A program made the position numbers and the translations under genes. This document shows, piece after piece, positions 55,791 to 64,000 of a stretch of 64,000 bases of DNA. The number at the start of each line of letters is the position of its first letter. The stretch's first letter is position 1. The notes below the pieces were generated by a model, which did no database searches, was not told the origin of the DNA, and saw only the letters and a program-made list of their open reading frames with translations. The DNA is from Acinetobacter gerneri DSM 14967 = CIP 107464 = MTCC 9824 (GTDB taxonomy: Bacteria; Pseudomonadota; Gammaproteobacteria; Pseudomonadales; Moraxellaceae). The DNA is taken from contig NZ_KB849544.1 of NCBI RefSeq assembly GCF_000368565.1, positions 656,495 to 720,494 on the forward strand, given 5' to 3'.

Positions 55791-58700
55791 TCAAGCCACA
55801 GGCGCTAACGTAAACAACACCTGCCCCGTTTTCACCGTCTGACCCTTTTCAATCGTAATCGCTTCAACTTTCATCCGCTCTGGTGCAATGATCGGAATCT
55901 CGATTTTCATCGCTTCAATCACAGCAAGCGTTGCACCTTCTTCCACAATATCACCCGAAGCACATTCAATTTTCCAAATCGACCCAGGCATGTGAGATTC
56001 AACAGCACAACCACCCTCAGGAATCGAAACAGCTTCACCATCATCCACAGCATCTAAACTTTCAGAAACATATTCTTGCAAGCCTGCTTCATGCCAACGA
56101 CGACGCTCAGCCTCAAAATTAGCTTGTTGCAAGGCTTTAAACGCATGAATACTGTCCTGATTGGCTTCTAAGAAGTCATTGTATTCTTTTAGGTTTAACA
56201 CACCATCTTCAATACGAAGTTTTAAACGCCCAGCTTTAAAATCTTCTCGCATTTGCAAAAGTTCAGTTTCAGATACTTCATAAAACTTCACTTGATCAAA
56301 GAAACGTAATAACCACGGTTTGCCATTTTCAAAATTATCATTTTGACGATAGCGACTCCACATTTGTGTGGTACGCCCAACAAACTGATACCCGCCTGGC
56401 CCTTCCATGCCATAGACACACATATATGCTCCACCGATACCGACTGCATTTTCAGGTGTCCAAGTCCTTGCAGGATTGTATTTGGTGGTCACTAAACGTT
56501 GTCGTGGGTCAAGTGGTGTGGCAACGGGTGCACCGAGATACACATCGCCTAAGCCCATGACTAGATAGTTGGCACTATAGACCACATCTTTAACTGCTTG
56601 CTTTGATACCAAACCATTGATACGGCGAATAAACTCAACATTATCAGGGCACCACGGCGCATCCGAACGCACAATTTGGGTATAACGTTCTGTTGCCAAT
56701 TGTGTTTGTGAATCTTCCCAAGCCAAAGGCAAATACACCGTTCTTGAAGGCACTTGCATATTGTGAATATCTGGCAATTCAGCTTCTGCTTTTTGCAGTT
56801 GCGCCAATAATTCAAGTTGATCAATTTGAATTGAATCAAAATGAATTTGTAATGAACGAATTCCAGGTGTAAGGTCGATAATCCCTTGAATATTTTGTTC
56901 TTTTACCCATTGCATCAAGGCATGTATACGGAATCGTAAATTTAAATCGAGGACCAATTCACCATATTCTACAAGTAAATAGCTATTCCCTGCTGGACGA
57001 TAGGTCACACTTGGTAAATCGCCTTGTCCATCCAATGTCGATAAGACAGCATCATTTAATGTATCCATTTCAGCTTGCAGAGACGGATTAAAATCAATTA
57101 ATGCTGTGTCAGAAGCACTAATACTTTGATGATATTTTTGATCTAATACTTTCGCTTGTGCATAACTCACAGGGATAAATTTCACTTTATCACCTGCTTT
57201 AAGCTGACCGATTTTCCAAAGTTCAGAGTGGATCACTACCGCAGGGCATACAAAACCACCTAAACTAGGACCATCTGGACCAAGAATAATCGGCATATCG
57301 CCAGTAAAATCAATTGCGCCAATCGCATAAGCATTGTCATGAATATTGGATGGATGTAATCCTGCTTCTCCGCCATCTTCGCGCGCCCATTCAGGTTTTG
57401 GACCCACCAAGCGAATCCCTGTGCGACTGGAGTTATAGTGAATTTCAAATTCATTGGCAAAAAAAGTATCGATATCTTTTGGGGTAAAGAAATCAGGTGC
57501 GCCATGTGGCCCGTACATCACCGCAATTTCCCAAGTATGACTAAAGCGAGGGATATTTTGAGCTTCTAATTGTGTTGTCTCTGCTGATGAATAAGCTGTA
57601 ATCGGCAACATATCTCCGATCAATAAATTACGCCCTGCATGACCACCAAATTGTCCCAATGTAAATGTCGCTTGTGAACCCAAATATTCAGGGACATCAA
57701 AACCACCTTTAATCCCGATGTAGCTTCGGCATCCTGTCGTGATCGTGCCACATTTTAAAACCTGACCTTTTTTAACATTGATGGTTTGCCACATAGGTAT
57801 GTTTACACCATCTAACTTCGATGGCATTTCACCACCTGTGATCACGATCTGACTATCACAATGGAACTTTAAACTTGGTCCTTGCAAAGTACATTCTAGT
57901 CCTGCAGTATTTTTTGCATTGCCTAATAACTGATTAGCAACGCTTAAACTCAATGGATCAATTGCACCTGATGGTGGTACACCGACATCCCAATAACCCA
58001 AACGCCCATCGACATCTTGAATCGAGGTTTGAATACCTGATTGTAACACTTCAATTTTTTGCGTTTTCCATTCAAAGCTATTTAAAAAACGTGTGGTTTG
58101 CGTACCCGTTTTAAATACATCACCATCAACAATATTTTGTAAATATTCAAGATTGGTTTCAATGCCCGCGACTTTCGTTTTCGCCAAAGTGTCAGTCATG
58201 GCTTGAATCGCTGATTCACGACTTTCGCTCGTTACGATAATTTTAGCGATCATTGGGTCATAAAAAGACGAGACATTTGAACCTGTTTCAACCCATGTTT
58301 CATTACGCGCATTGTCATCAAACTTCACGTAAGTGAGTAAACCTGCGCTAGGTTGAAAGTTTTTTATCGGGTCTTCCGCATATAAGCGAACTTGAATCGA
58401 GTGTCCTTTCGATACCAATGCTTCTGTTGGTGTAACCCAATCGCCACTACCTAAAGTGATCATCCATTCAACTAAATCAACACCAAAAACTTGCTCTGTC
58501 ACACCATGTTCTACTTGTAAGCGAGTATTTACTTCTAAGAAATAGAATTCCTGCGTGTCCGTATCCATGACAAATTCAACTGTACCTGCTGAGCGGTAAT
58601 TCACGGATTGCATTAATTGAATCGCAACATTTTGGATGTAGGCACGCTGTTGATCATCCAGATGCGGTGCAGGCGTTTCCTCAACCACTTTTTGGTTGCG

Positions 58701-59396
58701 TCGTTGTACCGAACAATCACGTTCCCCCAAAGCTAGGATTTGCCCCTTACCATCACCAAAAATTTGTACTTCGATATGACGTGCATTTTGCACAAATTTT
58801 TCTAAATATAAGCCTGCATCTTTGAAATTGGCTTGTGCTAGATATGAAACGGTTGCATATGCCTCTTTAAGTTCGTCAGCATTCCACACCAAACGCATAC
58901 CAATCCCACCACCACCTGCGGTACTTTTAAGCATCACTGGATAACCAATACGCTCAGCTTCAATCAGTGCTTCTACTTCATCTGCGAGTAACTGACTACC
59001 AGGCAATAAAGGAACATTGGCTTGAATCGCCAATTCACGCGCTGTATGTTTTAAACCAAATGATTTCATTTGCGCTGAATTTGGCCCTAAAAACACAATG
59101 CCTTGTGCTTCACACAAATCACAAAACTCAGCATTTTCAGAGAGAAAGCCATAGCCTGGGTGTATCGCTTCCGCACCTGTTTGCTTTGCAACGTCCAAAA
59201 TTTTATCGATATTTAAATAGCTTTGGCTGGCAGGAGAATCACCAATAAATACAGCTTCATCCGCTAAAGTGACATGCAAGGAATCACGATCAGCTTCTGA
59301 ATAGACCACTACAGATTGAATACCCAACTTTTTAAGTGTACGAATAACACGACAAGCAATTGCACCACGATTGGCAATCAGAACTTTATTAAACAT
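55791..59396 (-). CDS. Biotin-dependent guanidine (urea-type) carboxylase
   Basis: 1201 residues. Biotin carboxylase covers about 1-450 (EAIHPGYGFLSENAEFCDLC; ATP loop KSTAGGGGIGMRLVW; EVNTRLQVEHGVTE). Then come the two carboxyltransferase halves of the KipA/KipI (AHS) type, about 455-1010 (GRLGYWDVGVPPSGAIDPLS, RTGIRLVGPKPEWAREDGGE), and a C-terminal biotinyl domain with lysine in VIEAMKIEIPII. Urea carboxylases and guanidine carboxylases share this architecture. Here the riboswitch and the two DUF1989 genes point to guanidine as substrate, forming carboxyguanidine. No allophanate hydrolase domain is fused; that enzyme is encoded at 51792. Confidence 0.9.
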   Translation of the reverse strand: MFNKVLIANRGAIACRVIRTLKKLGIQSVVVYSEADRDSLHVTLADEAVFIGDSPASQSYLNIDKILDVAKQTGAEAIHPGYGFLSENAEFCDLCEAQGIVFLGPNSAQMKSFGLKHTARELAIQANVPLLPGSQLLADEVEALIEAERIGYPVMLKSTAGGGGIGMRLVWNADELKEAYATVSYLAQANFKDAGLYLEKFVQNARHIEVQIFGDGKGQILALGERDCSVQRRNQKVVEETPAPHLDDQQRAYIQNVAIQLMQSVNYRSAGTVEFVMDTDTQEFYFLEVNTRLQVEHGVTEQVFGVDLVEWMITLGSGDWVTPTEALVSKGHSIQVRLYAEDPIKNFQPSAGLLTYVKFDDNARNETWVETGSNVSSFYDPMIAKIIVTSESRESAIQAMTDTLAKTKVAGIETNLEYLQNIVDGDVFKTGTQTTRFLNSFEWKTQKIEVLQSGIQTSIQDVDGRLGYWDVGVPPSGAIDPLSLSVANQLLGNAKNTAGLECTLQGPSLKFHCDSQIVITGGEMPSKLDGVNIPMWQTINVKKGQVLKCGTITTGCRSYIGIKGGFDVPEYLGSQATFTLGQFGGHAGRNLLIGDMLPITAYSSAETTQLEAQNIPRFSHTWEIAVMYGPHGAPDFFTPKDIDTFFANEFEIHYNSSRTGIRLVGPKPEWAREDGGEAGLHPSNIHDNAYAIGAIDFTGDMPIILGPDGPSLGGFVCPAVVIHSELWKIGQLKAGDKVKFIPVSYAQAKVLDQKYHQSISASDTALIDFNPSLQAEMDTLNDAVLSTLDGQGDLPSVTYRPAGNSYLLVEYGELVLDLNLRFRIHALMQWVKEQNIQGIIDLTPGIRSLQIHFDSIQIDQLELLAQLQKAEAELPDIHNMQVPSRTVYLPLAWEDSQTQLATERYTQIVRSDAPWCPDNVEFIRRINGLVSKQAVKDVVYSANYLVMGLGDVYLGAPVATPLDPRQRLVTTKYNPARTWTPENAVGIGGAYMCVYGMEGPGGYQFVGRTTQMWSRYRQNDNFENGKPWLLRFFDQVKFYEVSETELLQMREDFKAGRLKLRIEDGVLNLKEYNDFLEANQDSIHAFKALQQANFEAERRRWHEAGLQEYVSESLDAVDDGEAVSIPEGGCAVESHMPGSIWKIECASGDIVEEGATLAVIEAMKIEIPIIAPERMKVEAITIEKGQTVKTGQVLFTLAPVA

Positions 59397-59398
59397 AT

Positions 59399-60052
59399 TT
59401 ATGCTCCTTCTGCTTCACGGATAATCAATTGAATTTGAGTTGGGTTATAGGCATTGCATGGATTATTCAGCTGAGGACAATTTGAAATCAGGACAATTAA
59501 ATCCATTTCGGCTTGGATTTCGACGTATTTACCTGGTGCAGAAATGCCATCATCAAACTTCAATGCACCATCAACGGTCACAGGAACATTCATAAAAAAG
59601 TTAATGTTTGGTCCAATATGTCTTACATTTAAATTATGTTTCAGCGCAAGTGGATGCTTCGCCAAAGCGTACATAAAGTTATTTCGGCAACTGTGCATCG
59701 GATATTTATCATGTGAATAACGCACCGTATTACTTTCGCATGAACATGCACCACCCAAGGTGTCATGACGACCACAATTATCATTATGAATCACGGCAAT
59801 GGGACGACCGAAATTACTATATAACCTTGTGCCTTTTTCTAAATAAATTTGTTGATTCATCGCCAATGTATCTGTCGCGCTATAGCGTTCATCTGGATTT
59901 TCAGCACTGATAAATAGAGTATCTACAGCTTGATTTCCTTCAAGATCAACGATACGGAAGAATTGCCCTTTTTTAACTTCGCACATCCATGCTTCACCAG
60001 CCAGACAGACTTCACTGAGCACTGTTTTTTCAAAAGATTGTAGAATTGTCAT
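59399..60052 (-). CDS. DUF1989 protein, likely carboxyguanidine deiminase subunit (CgdB-like)
   Basis: 217 residues, DUF1989, one of the pair of urea-carboxylase-associated proteins. Its metal-binding and active-site Cys/His motifs are visible: CGRHDTLGGACSCESNT and PMHSCRNNFMYALAKH, with the mainchain pattern VDLEGNQAVDTLFISAENPD. In the guanidine pathway this pair deiminates carboxyguanidine to allophanate and ammonia. Lies 2 bases before the carboxylase and 18 bases after its paralogue; one operon. Which of the two is subunit A or B is from memory. Confidence 0.8.
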   Translation of the reverse strand: MTILQSFEKTVLSEVCLAGEAWMCEVKKGQFFRIVDLEGNQAVDTLFISAENPDERYSATDTLAMNQQIYLEKGTRLYSNFGRPIAVIHNDNCGRHDTLGGACSCESNTVRYSHDKYPMHSCRNNFMYALAKHPLALKHNLNVRHIGPNINFFMNVPVTVDGALKFDDGISAPGKYVEIQAEMDLIVLISNCPQLNNPCNAYNPTQIQLIIREAEGA

Positions 60053-60070
60053 GGTTATTCTCCAGCTGAT

Positions 60071-60820
60071 TTAAACATTACTTTCAAGTGCGTAATAACG
60101 TGCATTATTTGCATAGGCACGTTGATTTTGTGGGCATGAATCACGACAAATATCATACTCATTCAAAGGTAAAGCTTTGAATAACTGCATATTCACATCA
60201 GCAGGTTGATAACGATCACTATTGTCTAAGGCATGCGGTGCAGCAGAGAGAAATACCAAACAATCCATCTCAAAACGCAGTTCAATCACTTGATTAGTAT
60301 TATCAGCATGGATATATGACAACTCACCACAATCATTGGGAGTAACTTTCGAAAATAAATTAACAGTGGCGCTCAAATCTTTTTGAGCGAGTGAAAACTT
60401 CGCCATTTCGATCAATAAGCCATCCAAGCCATTTTGGTACATATCATTTCGAGCATCTTGAAAGATACAACTGCCGAATTGTTTTTTAATATATTCAGGA
60501 CGACTTGCACCACAAAAGGCATCATTCCAACCTTGATCATCATGGATGATCGAGGCCATGACACGACCTAAATCTGAATACAGTGCATGACCTGCGGATA
60601 AAAAAGCCGTATGTTGTCCTTTGAGGCTATCGGGCATGTTGTATCGCTCTAACGGATCTGCTGCATTCACACAGAAGAATGAAACGTTGGCATTTGCGCC
60701 CAATGATTTAAATTGTAGTACTGTCCCTTTTTGAATTCGCCCCGACCAATGATGCCCACCAGGTAAAACTTCACTCCACAAAATTTTGTTATCGCGATAT
60801 TGATTTGTATGTTCGCCCAT
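60071..60820 (-). CDS. DUF1989 protein, likely carboxyguanidine deiminase subunit (CgdA-like)
   Basis: 249 residues, first gene after the guanidine riboswitch and paralogous to the next gene. Segments: EVLPGGHHWSGRIQKGTVLQ, FFCVNAADPLERYNMPDSLK, NDAFCGASRPEYIKKQFGSC, and a C-terminal CRDSCPQNQ. Cys/His placement is similar to the paralogue but fewer residues match the metal site, so it may be the regulatory or structural subunit. The ribosome site is GAGGT before the ATG at 60820. Acts with its neighbour to turn carboxyguanidine into allophanate. Confidence 0.8.
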   Translation of the reverse strand: MGEHTNQYRDNKILWSEVLPGGHHWSGRIQKGTVLQFKSLGANANVSFFCVNAADPLERYNMPDSLKGQHTAFLSAGHALYSDLGRVMASIIHDDQGWNDAFCGASRPEYIKKQFGSCIFQDARNDMYQNGLDGLLIEMAKFSLAQKDLSATVNLFSKVTPNDCGELSYIHADNTNQVIELRFEMDCLVFLSAAPHALDNSDRYQPADVNMQLFKALPLNEYDICRDSCPQNQRAYANNARYYALESNV

Positions 60821-60849
60821 TTGCTCTACCTCATTTAAGGTTAATCCAA

Positions 60850-60948
60850 CCTCCCGGGCTTTTATCCCTCCGTGTAGCTCAATTGAGCCGTAAACTCTCG
60901 GTCACAGCACAGCCACATTTTCATTGCGCTGTCGGAACCCTAGTTCAC
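60850..60948 (-). promoter_or_regulatory. Guanidine-I (ykkC) riboswitch
   Basis: Minus-strand RNA carries the conserved elements in order: ACUAGGGUUCCG at 60933-60944, ACCGAGAG at 60895-60902, and ACACGGAGGGAUAAAAGCCC (60856-60875) followed by GGGAGG. The variable stem between them (GCGC…GCUGUG region) is present. The aptamer starts about 10 bases after the predicted sigma-54 transcript start and ends 30 bases before the first DUF1989 gene. A small AGGTT / AACCT hairpin follows it; the switching mechanism is not clear. Confidence 0.9.
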
Positions 60949-60967
60949 TTTATGATGATGAGTAAGT

Positions 60968-60983
60968 AGCAAATAGCGTGCCA
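60968..60983 (-). promoter_or_regulatory. Sigma-54 promoter of the guanidine carboxylase operon
   Basis: On the minus strand TGGCACGCTATTTGCT matches the consensus TGGCAC-N5-TTGCW exactly. The predicted start is near 60958, right in front of the guanidine riboswitch. Confidence 0.85.
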
Positions 60984-60988
60984 TTTTA

Positions 60989-60995
60989 GTATTAC
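60989..60995. promoter_or_regulatory. GTATTAC motif just upstream of the -24 box
   Basis: A single perfect GTATTAC at about -31 to -37, next to the sigma-54 promoter of the carboxylase operon. The same seven bases occur twice at 54160-54189 and, with one arm inverted, at 47721-47748. Confidence 0.35.
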
Positions 60996-61051
60996 GTTTT
61001 TTTGTTTTAGTCGTATTTTTTGTGCTATTCAGGTGCAGAATTTAAATTTTA

Positions 61052-61285
61052 ATGAAATTGATGTGCCAACTTTTGGATCATTGCACCTCGACCATTGTAG
61101 TCAAAATGGGTTATGCAATTTTGACAAGGCTTTATAAGCCTGAAGAAATCTTGGTCTTAGTATTCAACAGAAACGCAGGCGAAGAACTCAACGAGCAAAT
61201 AAATTTGAGACTGAATGACATGCTCGATAAATTTAGTACAAAAATCGAAGCATTAAACTTTCATCAACTAGAGACTAGAGACTAG
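61052..61285 (+). pseudogene. UvrD-like helicase fragment
   Basis: Reads CTSTIVVKMGYAILTRLYKP then EEILVLVFNRNAGEELNEQI and LRLNDMLDKFSTKIEALNFH before a stop. This is the stretch just after Walker A in UvrD/Rep-type helicases (xxxIxxKxxYAI…PEEILVLVFNRxAxxELxERI…EALxFHxL). The Walker A and everything further on are gone. Confidence 0.6.
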
Positions 61286-61340
61286 AGGAGTTTTTGAGAC
61301 TAATTGATTATCACAAATGTTTTTAAAACTGTCGCACCAC

Positions 61341-61475
61341 ATGTTTGAATCCACCCTGCTTTCAGTCTTTCTTTTAGGTGAGCATTTAAATACAATCCAA
61401 TGGCTAGGTTGTTTTCTTAATATTTTGGGTGTGATACTTATTACACTAAAAAAACAAATAATTAGAGTGTGTTGA
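61341..61475 (+). pseudogene. EamA/DMT-type transporter C-terminal fragment
   Basis: Reads MFESTLLSVFLLGEHLNTIQ then WLGCFLNILGVILITLKKQ to a TGA at 61473. ExxxAxxxxxxxLGExLxxxQWxGxxLIxxGVxL is the C-terminal signature of drug/metabolite transporters (EamA). Only the last ~45 residues remain. Confidence 0.6.
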
Positions 61476-61835
61476 CATTTGTTACCTAAAAAAATAGCGA
61501 GAATAAAATTAAATCGCCAAACCCAATTTTACCTTCGCTATGCATCAACCAATGCTGAATGATCAACACTGGTCTAAGTTACTTTCTATTTCGTACCAGA
61601 ACAGGTTGTCCTTGGCGGGATTTACCTCAAAAATTTGGTAAGCCAAACTCTATTGAGTAAACATGCTGATAAAGAATAGATATTTGTTGATGACAGCCTT
61701 GTACGCACACACCAACATTCTTCGATTATTAATCATCAAGATATTTCCAAAAGTATCGGTGGTAATAGTTCAAAAATACATTTAGTAGTTGATTCTAATG
61801 GTAATCCTATTGAGTTTATTATTTCAGAAAACTGA
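61465..61835 (+). mobile_element. IS5-family (ISL2/IS427-like) element, internally deleted
   Basis: The left end GAGTGTGTTGACATTTG resembles the IS edge at 63896. ATG 61540 starts MHQPMLNDQHWSKLL, and another frame continues RTRTGCPWRDLPQKFGKPNS. After a deletion it reads FVDDSLVRTHQHS (first catalytic Asp region), then QDISKSIGGNSSKIHLVVDS to GNPIEFIISEN, where it is cut. The catalytic C-terminal half is lost. Confidence 0.65.
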
Positions 61836-62040
61836 TGAATCAAGCCCAGTTGACAGAACAAGAGCAAAAATTAATTCTTGATCAAAATTGGATTGGTTTA
61901 ATCCAGCACGGGGTTAATTTTTTTGTACTCGAAAAATATGCCCGTGTTGTAAAAAAACTAATTTAGAAATATATGCCTTAATGAAAGGCATGACGTATGA
62001 TGATTTTATGAAAACACGAAAAGTGCCGGAAGCTACTTAA
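61832..62040 (+). pseudogene. LigA-like aromatic ring-opening dioxygenase fragment
   Basis: From ATG 61832 the frame reads MNQAQLTEQEQKLILDQNWI, GLIQHGVNFFVLEKYARVV; after a frameshift near 61950 it continues TNLEIYALMKGMTYDDFMKT and RKVPEAT-stop. The LTxxExxLIxxxDWxGLIxxGxxFFxLEKxxRV…IYALMxGMxxxxFxxTRxxP pattern fits the LigA-like domain, which forms the C-terminus of gallate dioxygenases. The LigB catalytic part is missing. Confidence 0.5.
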
Positions 62041-62442
62041 TAGAAGATAAACGGTAGAAAATCGAAAAATATTTTCAACCATAAAATTTCGGGCTTGTAA
62101 CCCTCTCTAGAAATTAATGCTTTCAAAAATCGAGTTGTAATAGATCACCGTCGTTGCCCAGTAATAAAACTGAATTTTGAGTACGATAAGTCATATCTAT
62201 AACGATCTGGCTAAAAAGATACAATATTTATAATTTCTAAGAATTTAAGCCAATCATATAATTTTTTTAGATTTATTCTGCAAATATTCTGCTGTTTAAT
62301 TTCCGCCAAAATTAGAAAATTATTGCTTATTTTTAAACTCCAAAAATCAAATATAAATCAAGCACCTGTTTTTTATAATTATTTTTATTGGCATGTATTT
62401 TGAACATAACCTTGTTTAACAATATCTTAATCGGAAACTGAT
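62041..62442. other. Non-coding, decayed stretch before the monooxygenase
   Basis: About 400 bases. One frame near 62120-62200 reads FKNRVVIDHRRCPVIKLNFE before a stop, unidentified. The rest is AT-rich, with the promoter of the monooxygenase presumably in the last 100 bases. Confidence 0.35.
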
Positions 62443-63804
62443 ATGTCTAAACGCCAAATTAAACTCGGGGCATTTATTCCAACCACATCACAACATGCTG
62501 CTGGATGGCGCCATCCTCAATCTCGCCCACAAGATCACTTAAGTATAGATTATGCTATCGAACTAGCAAAAACTGCTGAAAAAGGTTTATTTGATGCTTA
62601 TTTTTTAGCAGATGGTTTATCAATTCGCTGGGGTTCAGCAGCTGAGGGCGAACTTGGCCTTGGTGATAAAGGTGTTAGTTTTGAACCAATCACATTATTT
62701 GCCGCTCTCGCTGCCGTTACCACAAAAATTGGTTTTATTGCTACAGCATCAACGACATATGAAGATCCATATATTTTAGCGAGAAAATTTGCGTCTTTAG
62801 ATCATATCAGTAAAGGTCGAGCAGCATGGAATGTTGTAACGACAGCATCCGCCGATACTGCACGTAATTTTGGTTTAGAAAAACATCCAGATGCAAATGT
62901 TCGCTATGAGCGTGCTGATGAATTTATTCAGGTAACGCAAAAGCTATGGGACTCTTGGGAAGATGATGCATTTATCTATAATAAGGATTCTGGTCAATTT
63001 TTTGATGCAAAAAAATTTCATGAACCTTTACACCAAGGGAAATATTTTAAGGTGGAAGGTGCATTAAATGTCTCTCGACCTCCGCAAGGCTACCCTGTTA
63101 TTGTTCAAGCAGGCCAATCTGAAGATGGTCGTGAATTAGCAGGAAAATATGCTGAAGTGATCTTCACAGCACAACAAAACCTAACAGATGCACAAGAATT
63201 TTATCGTGATGTCAAAAAACGTCTGATTAAATATGGTCGCCATGCAGACGATCTAAAAATTATGCCTGGAGTCTCTATTTTCGTTGCAAAAACTGAGCAA
63301 GAAGCCCAAGAAAAATATGACTTACTCAATAGTCTAATCCATCCAAAAGTTGGGCTGAGTTTACTTTCTGGATTAGCAGGTGGAATCAATCTCGAAAAAT
63401 ATGACTTAGATGCTTTATTTCCAAAAATTGAGGATGTAGATATCAATTTTTCAAGTCGTCAACAAATGATGATTGATATTGCACGTAAGCATAATTTTAC
63501 TATCCGTGAACTTTATCAATATATTGCTTCTGCACGAGGACATTGGACCCTGATCGGTACACCAGAACAAATTGTTGATCAATTACAAGAATGGTTTGAG
63601 AACGAAGCAGCAGATGGTTTTAATGTTCTCCCTCCTTCAACGCCTGCTGGATTGAATGACTTTGTAGAATTAGTCGTACCAGAGCTCCAACGCAGGGGGC
63701 TTTTCCGTACAGAATATGAAGGATCTACTTTACGAGAAAATCTAGGGCTAAAACGTCCAGAAAATCAATATGTTTTGAAAGAACAACACATTAAAGTATC
63801 TTAA
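62443..63804 (+). CDS. FMN-dependent monooxygenase, NtaA/SnaA/DszA family
   Basis: 453 residues. Two-component flavin monooxygenase of the bacterial-luciferase-like fold; it uses FMNH2 supplied by a separate reductase. Family segments: LGAFIPTTSQHAAGWRHPQS, ELAKTAEKGLFDAYFLADGL, LDHISKGRAAWNVVTTASAD, GALNVSRPPQGYPVIVQAGQ, and VQLQEWFENEAADGFNVLPP-like close (here DQLQEWFENEAADGFNVLPP). Substrates in the family range from nitrilotriacetate to sulfonates and thiophenes, so the target is open. Length is right for the family. A hairpin follows it. It stands beside gene fragments and an IS edge. Confidence 0.9.
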   Translation: MSKRQIKLGAFIPTTSQHAAGWRHPQSRPQDHLSIDYAIELAKTAEKGLFDAYFLADGLSIRWGSAAEGELGLGDKGVSFEPITLFAALAAVTTKIGFIATASTTYEDPYILARKFASLDHISKGRAAWNVVTTASADTARNFGLEKHPDANVRYERADEFIQVTQKLWDSWEDDAFIYNKDSGQFFDAKKFHEPLHQGKYFKVEGALNVSRPPQGYPVIVQAGQSEDGRELAGKYAEVIFTAQQNLTDAQEFYRDVKKRLIKYGRHADDLKIMPGVSIFVAKTEQEAQEKYDLLNSLIHPKVGLSLLSGLAGGINLEKYDLDALFPKIEDVDINFSSRQQMMIDIARKHNFTIRELYQYIASARGHWTLIGTPEQIVDQLQEWFENEAADGFNVLPPSTPAGLNDFVELVVPELQRRGLFRTEYEGSTLRENLGLKRPENQYVLKEQHIKVS

Positions 63805-63825
63805 TTATCAATTTCAGCGGGAATA

Positions 63826-63857
63826 ACTATGTCATCTAGTGCATCAGATGACATAGT
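63826..63857 (+). terminator. Hairpin after the monooxygenase gene
   Basis: A 12-bp perfect stem ACTATGTCATCT / AGATGACATAGT with an 8-base loop. No T run follows, so it could be a factor-dependent terminator or 3' stabiliser. Confidence 0.55.
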
Positions 63858-63895
63858 ATATAATCAATATTCATACTTTATTTTAACTTCAGATT

Positions 63896-64000
63896 AGGGT
63901 CTGTTGACATTTCATAACTGAATTGCGTTGTCGGCTAAAATTGAGCAGGCAAGGCACGAAATGCAGAGAATGGCGAGACCATTTTCAAATTTCGTAACGA
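63896..64000 (+). mobile_element. Probable left end of an IS element, cut by the window edge
   Basis: AGGGTCTGTTGACATTTC shares GTTGACATTT and most flanking bases with the end of the IS5-family remnant at 61465. The rest runs off the window, so the element cannot be confirmed. Confidence 0.4.

Noticed and set aside
62391..62406. Sigma-54-like TGGCATGTATTTTGAA upstream of the monooxygenase
   Set aside because: Lacks the essential GC of the -12 element and the C of TGGCAC.
1..64000. CRISPR arrays, tRNA and rRNA genes
   Set aside because: I looked for regular short repeats and for tRNA T-loop-like GGTTCGAATC signatures and saw none; a tRNA scan would be needed to be certain.

Overview
The window looks like chromosomal DNA of an Acinetobacter species. 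It is AT-rich, the core proteins (DnaE, TrmJ, CysE, PrpB/PrpC) read as Moraxellaceae-type, and a XerC/XerD dif-like site of the Acinetobacter type is present. I saw no rRNA, tRNA or CRISPR array.

Layout. 1-5.0 kb is decayed accessory DNA: the end of a leucine-rich-variant repeat protein, a dead RelB/YafQ-type toxin-antitoxin pair, an IS3-family element sitting inside a small membrane-protein gene, small hypothetical genes, a frameshifted HAD phosphatase and a dif-like site. 5.0-13.5 kb is core: dnaE, trmJ-cysE, a repeat lipoprotein and a large lipase-like lipoprotein. 14.0-20.1 kb is a five-gene chaperone-usher fimbrial operon with two chaperones. 20.1-27.6 kb holds a nitronate monooxygenase-like gene, a possibly Pho-controlled phosphodiesterase lipoprotein with a secreted partner, and a gntR-prpB-prpC methylcitrate cluster without acnD/prpD. 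28-33.5 kb is a set of small exported proteins next to two tandem LuxR-type regulators. Two of the genes and one apparently non-coding transcript share a palindrome placed near -42. 34-47.3 kb is a type VI secretion vgrG-rhs-immunity island with decayed immunity genes, an orphan Rhs tip and an IS5-family element. 47.7-60.9 kb is a nitrogen-scavenging module for guanidine. 61-62.4 kb is a graveyard of gene fragments. The window closes with a flavin-dependent monooxygenase and the probable edge of another IS.

How the genes work together. The 47.7-60.9 kb module would normally be labelled urea carboxylase, but a guanidine-I (ykkC) riboswitch precedes two DUF1989 genes and the biotin-dependent carboxylase. 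That points to guanidine carboxylation, carboxyguanidine deimination and allophanate hydrolysis. Permease/ATPase genes and a substrate-binding lipoprotein form a split ABC importer. Three sigma-54 promoters drive the three transcription units, and a GTATTAC-like motif lies beside each. A NikR-like regulator that lacks three of the four nickel ligands is encoded in the module behind a 41-residue histidine-rich ORF.

The two most interesting unassigned systems are the LuxR-palindrome regulon of small secreted proteins plus a candidate sRNA (28.6-33.5 kb), and the sigma-54/NikR-like control layer over the guanidine module.
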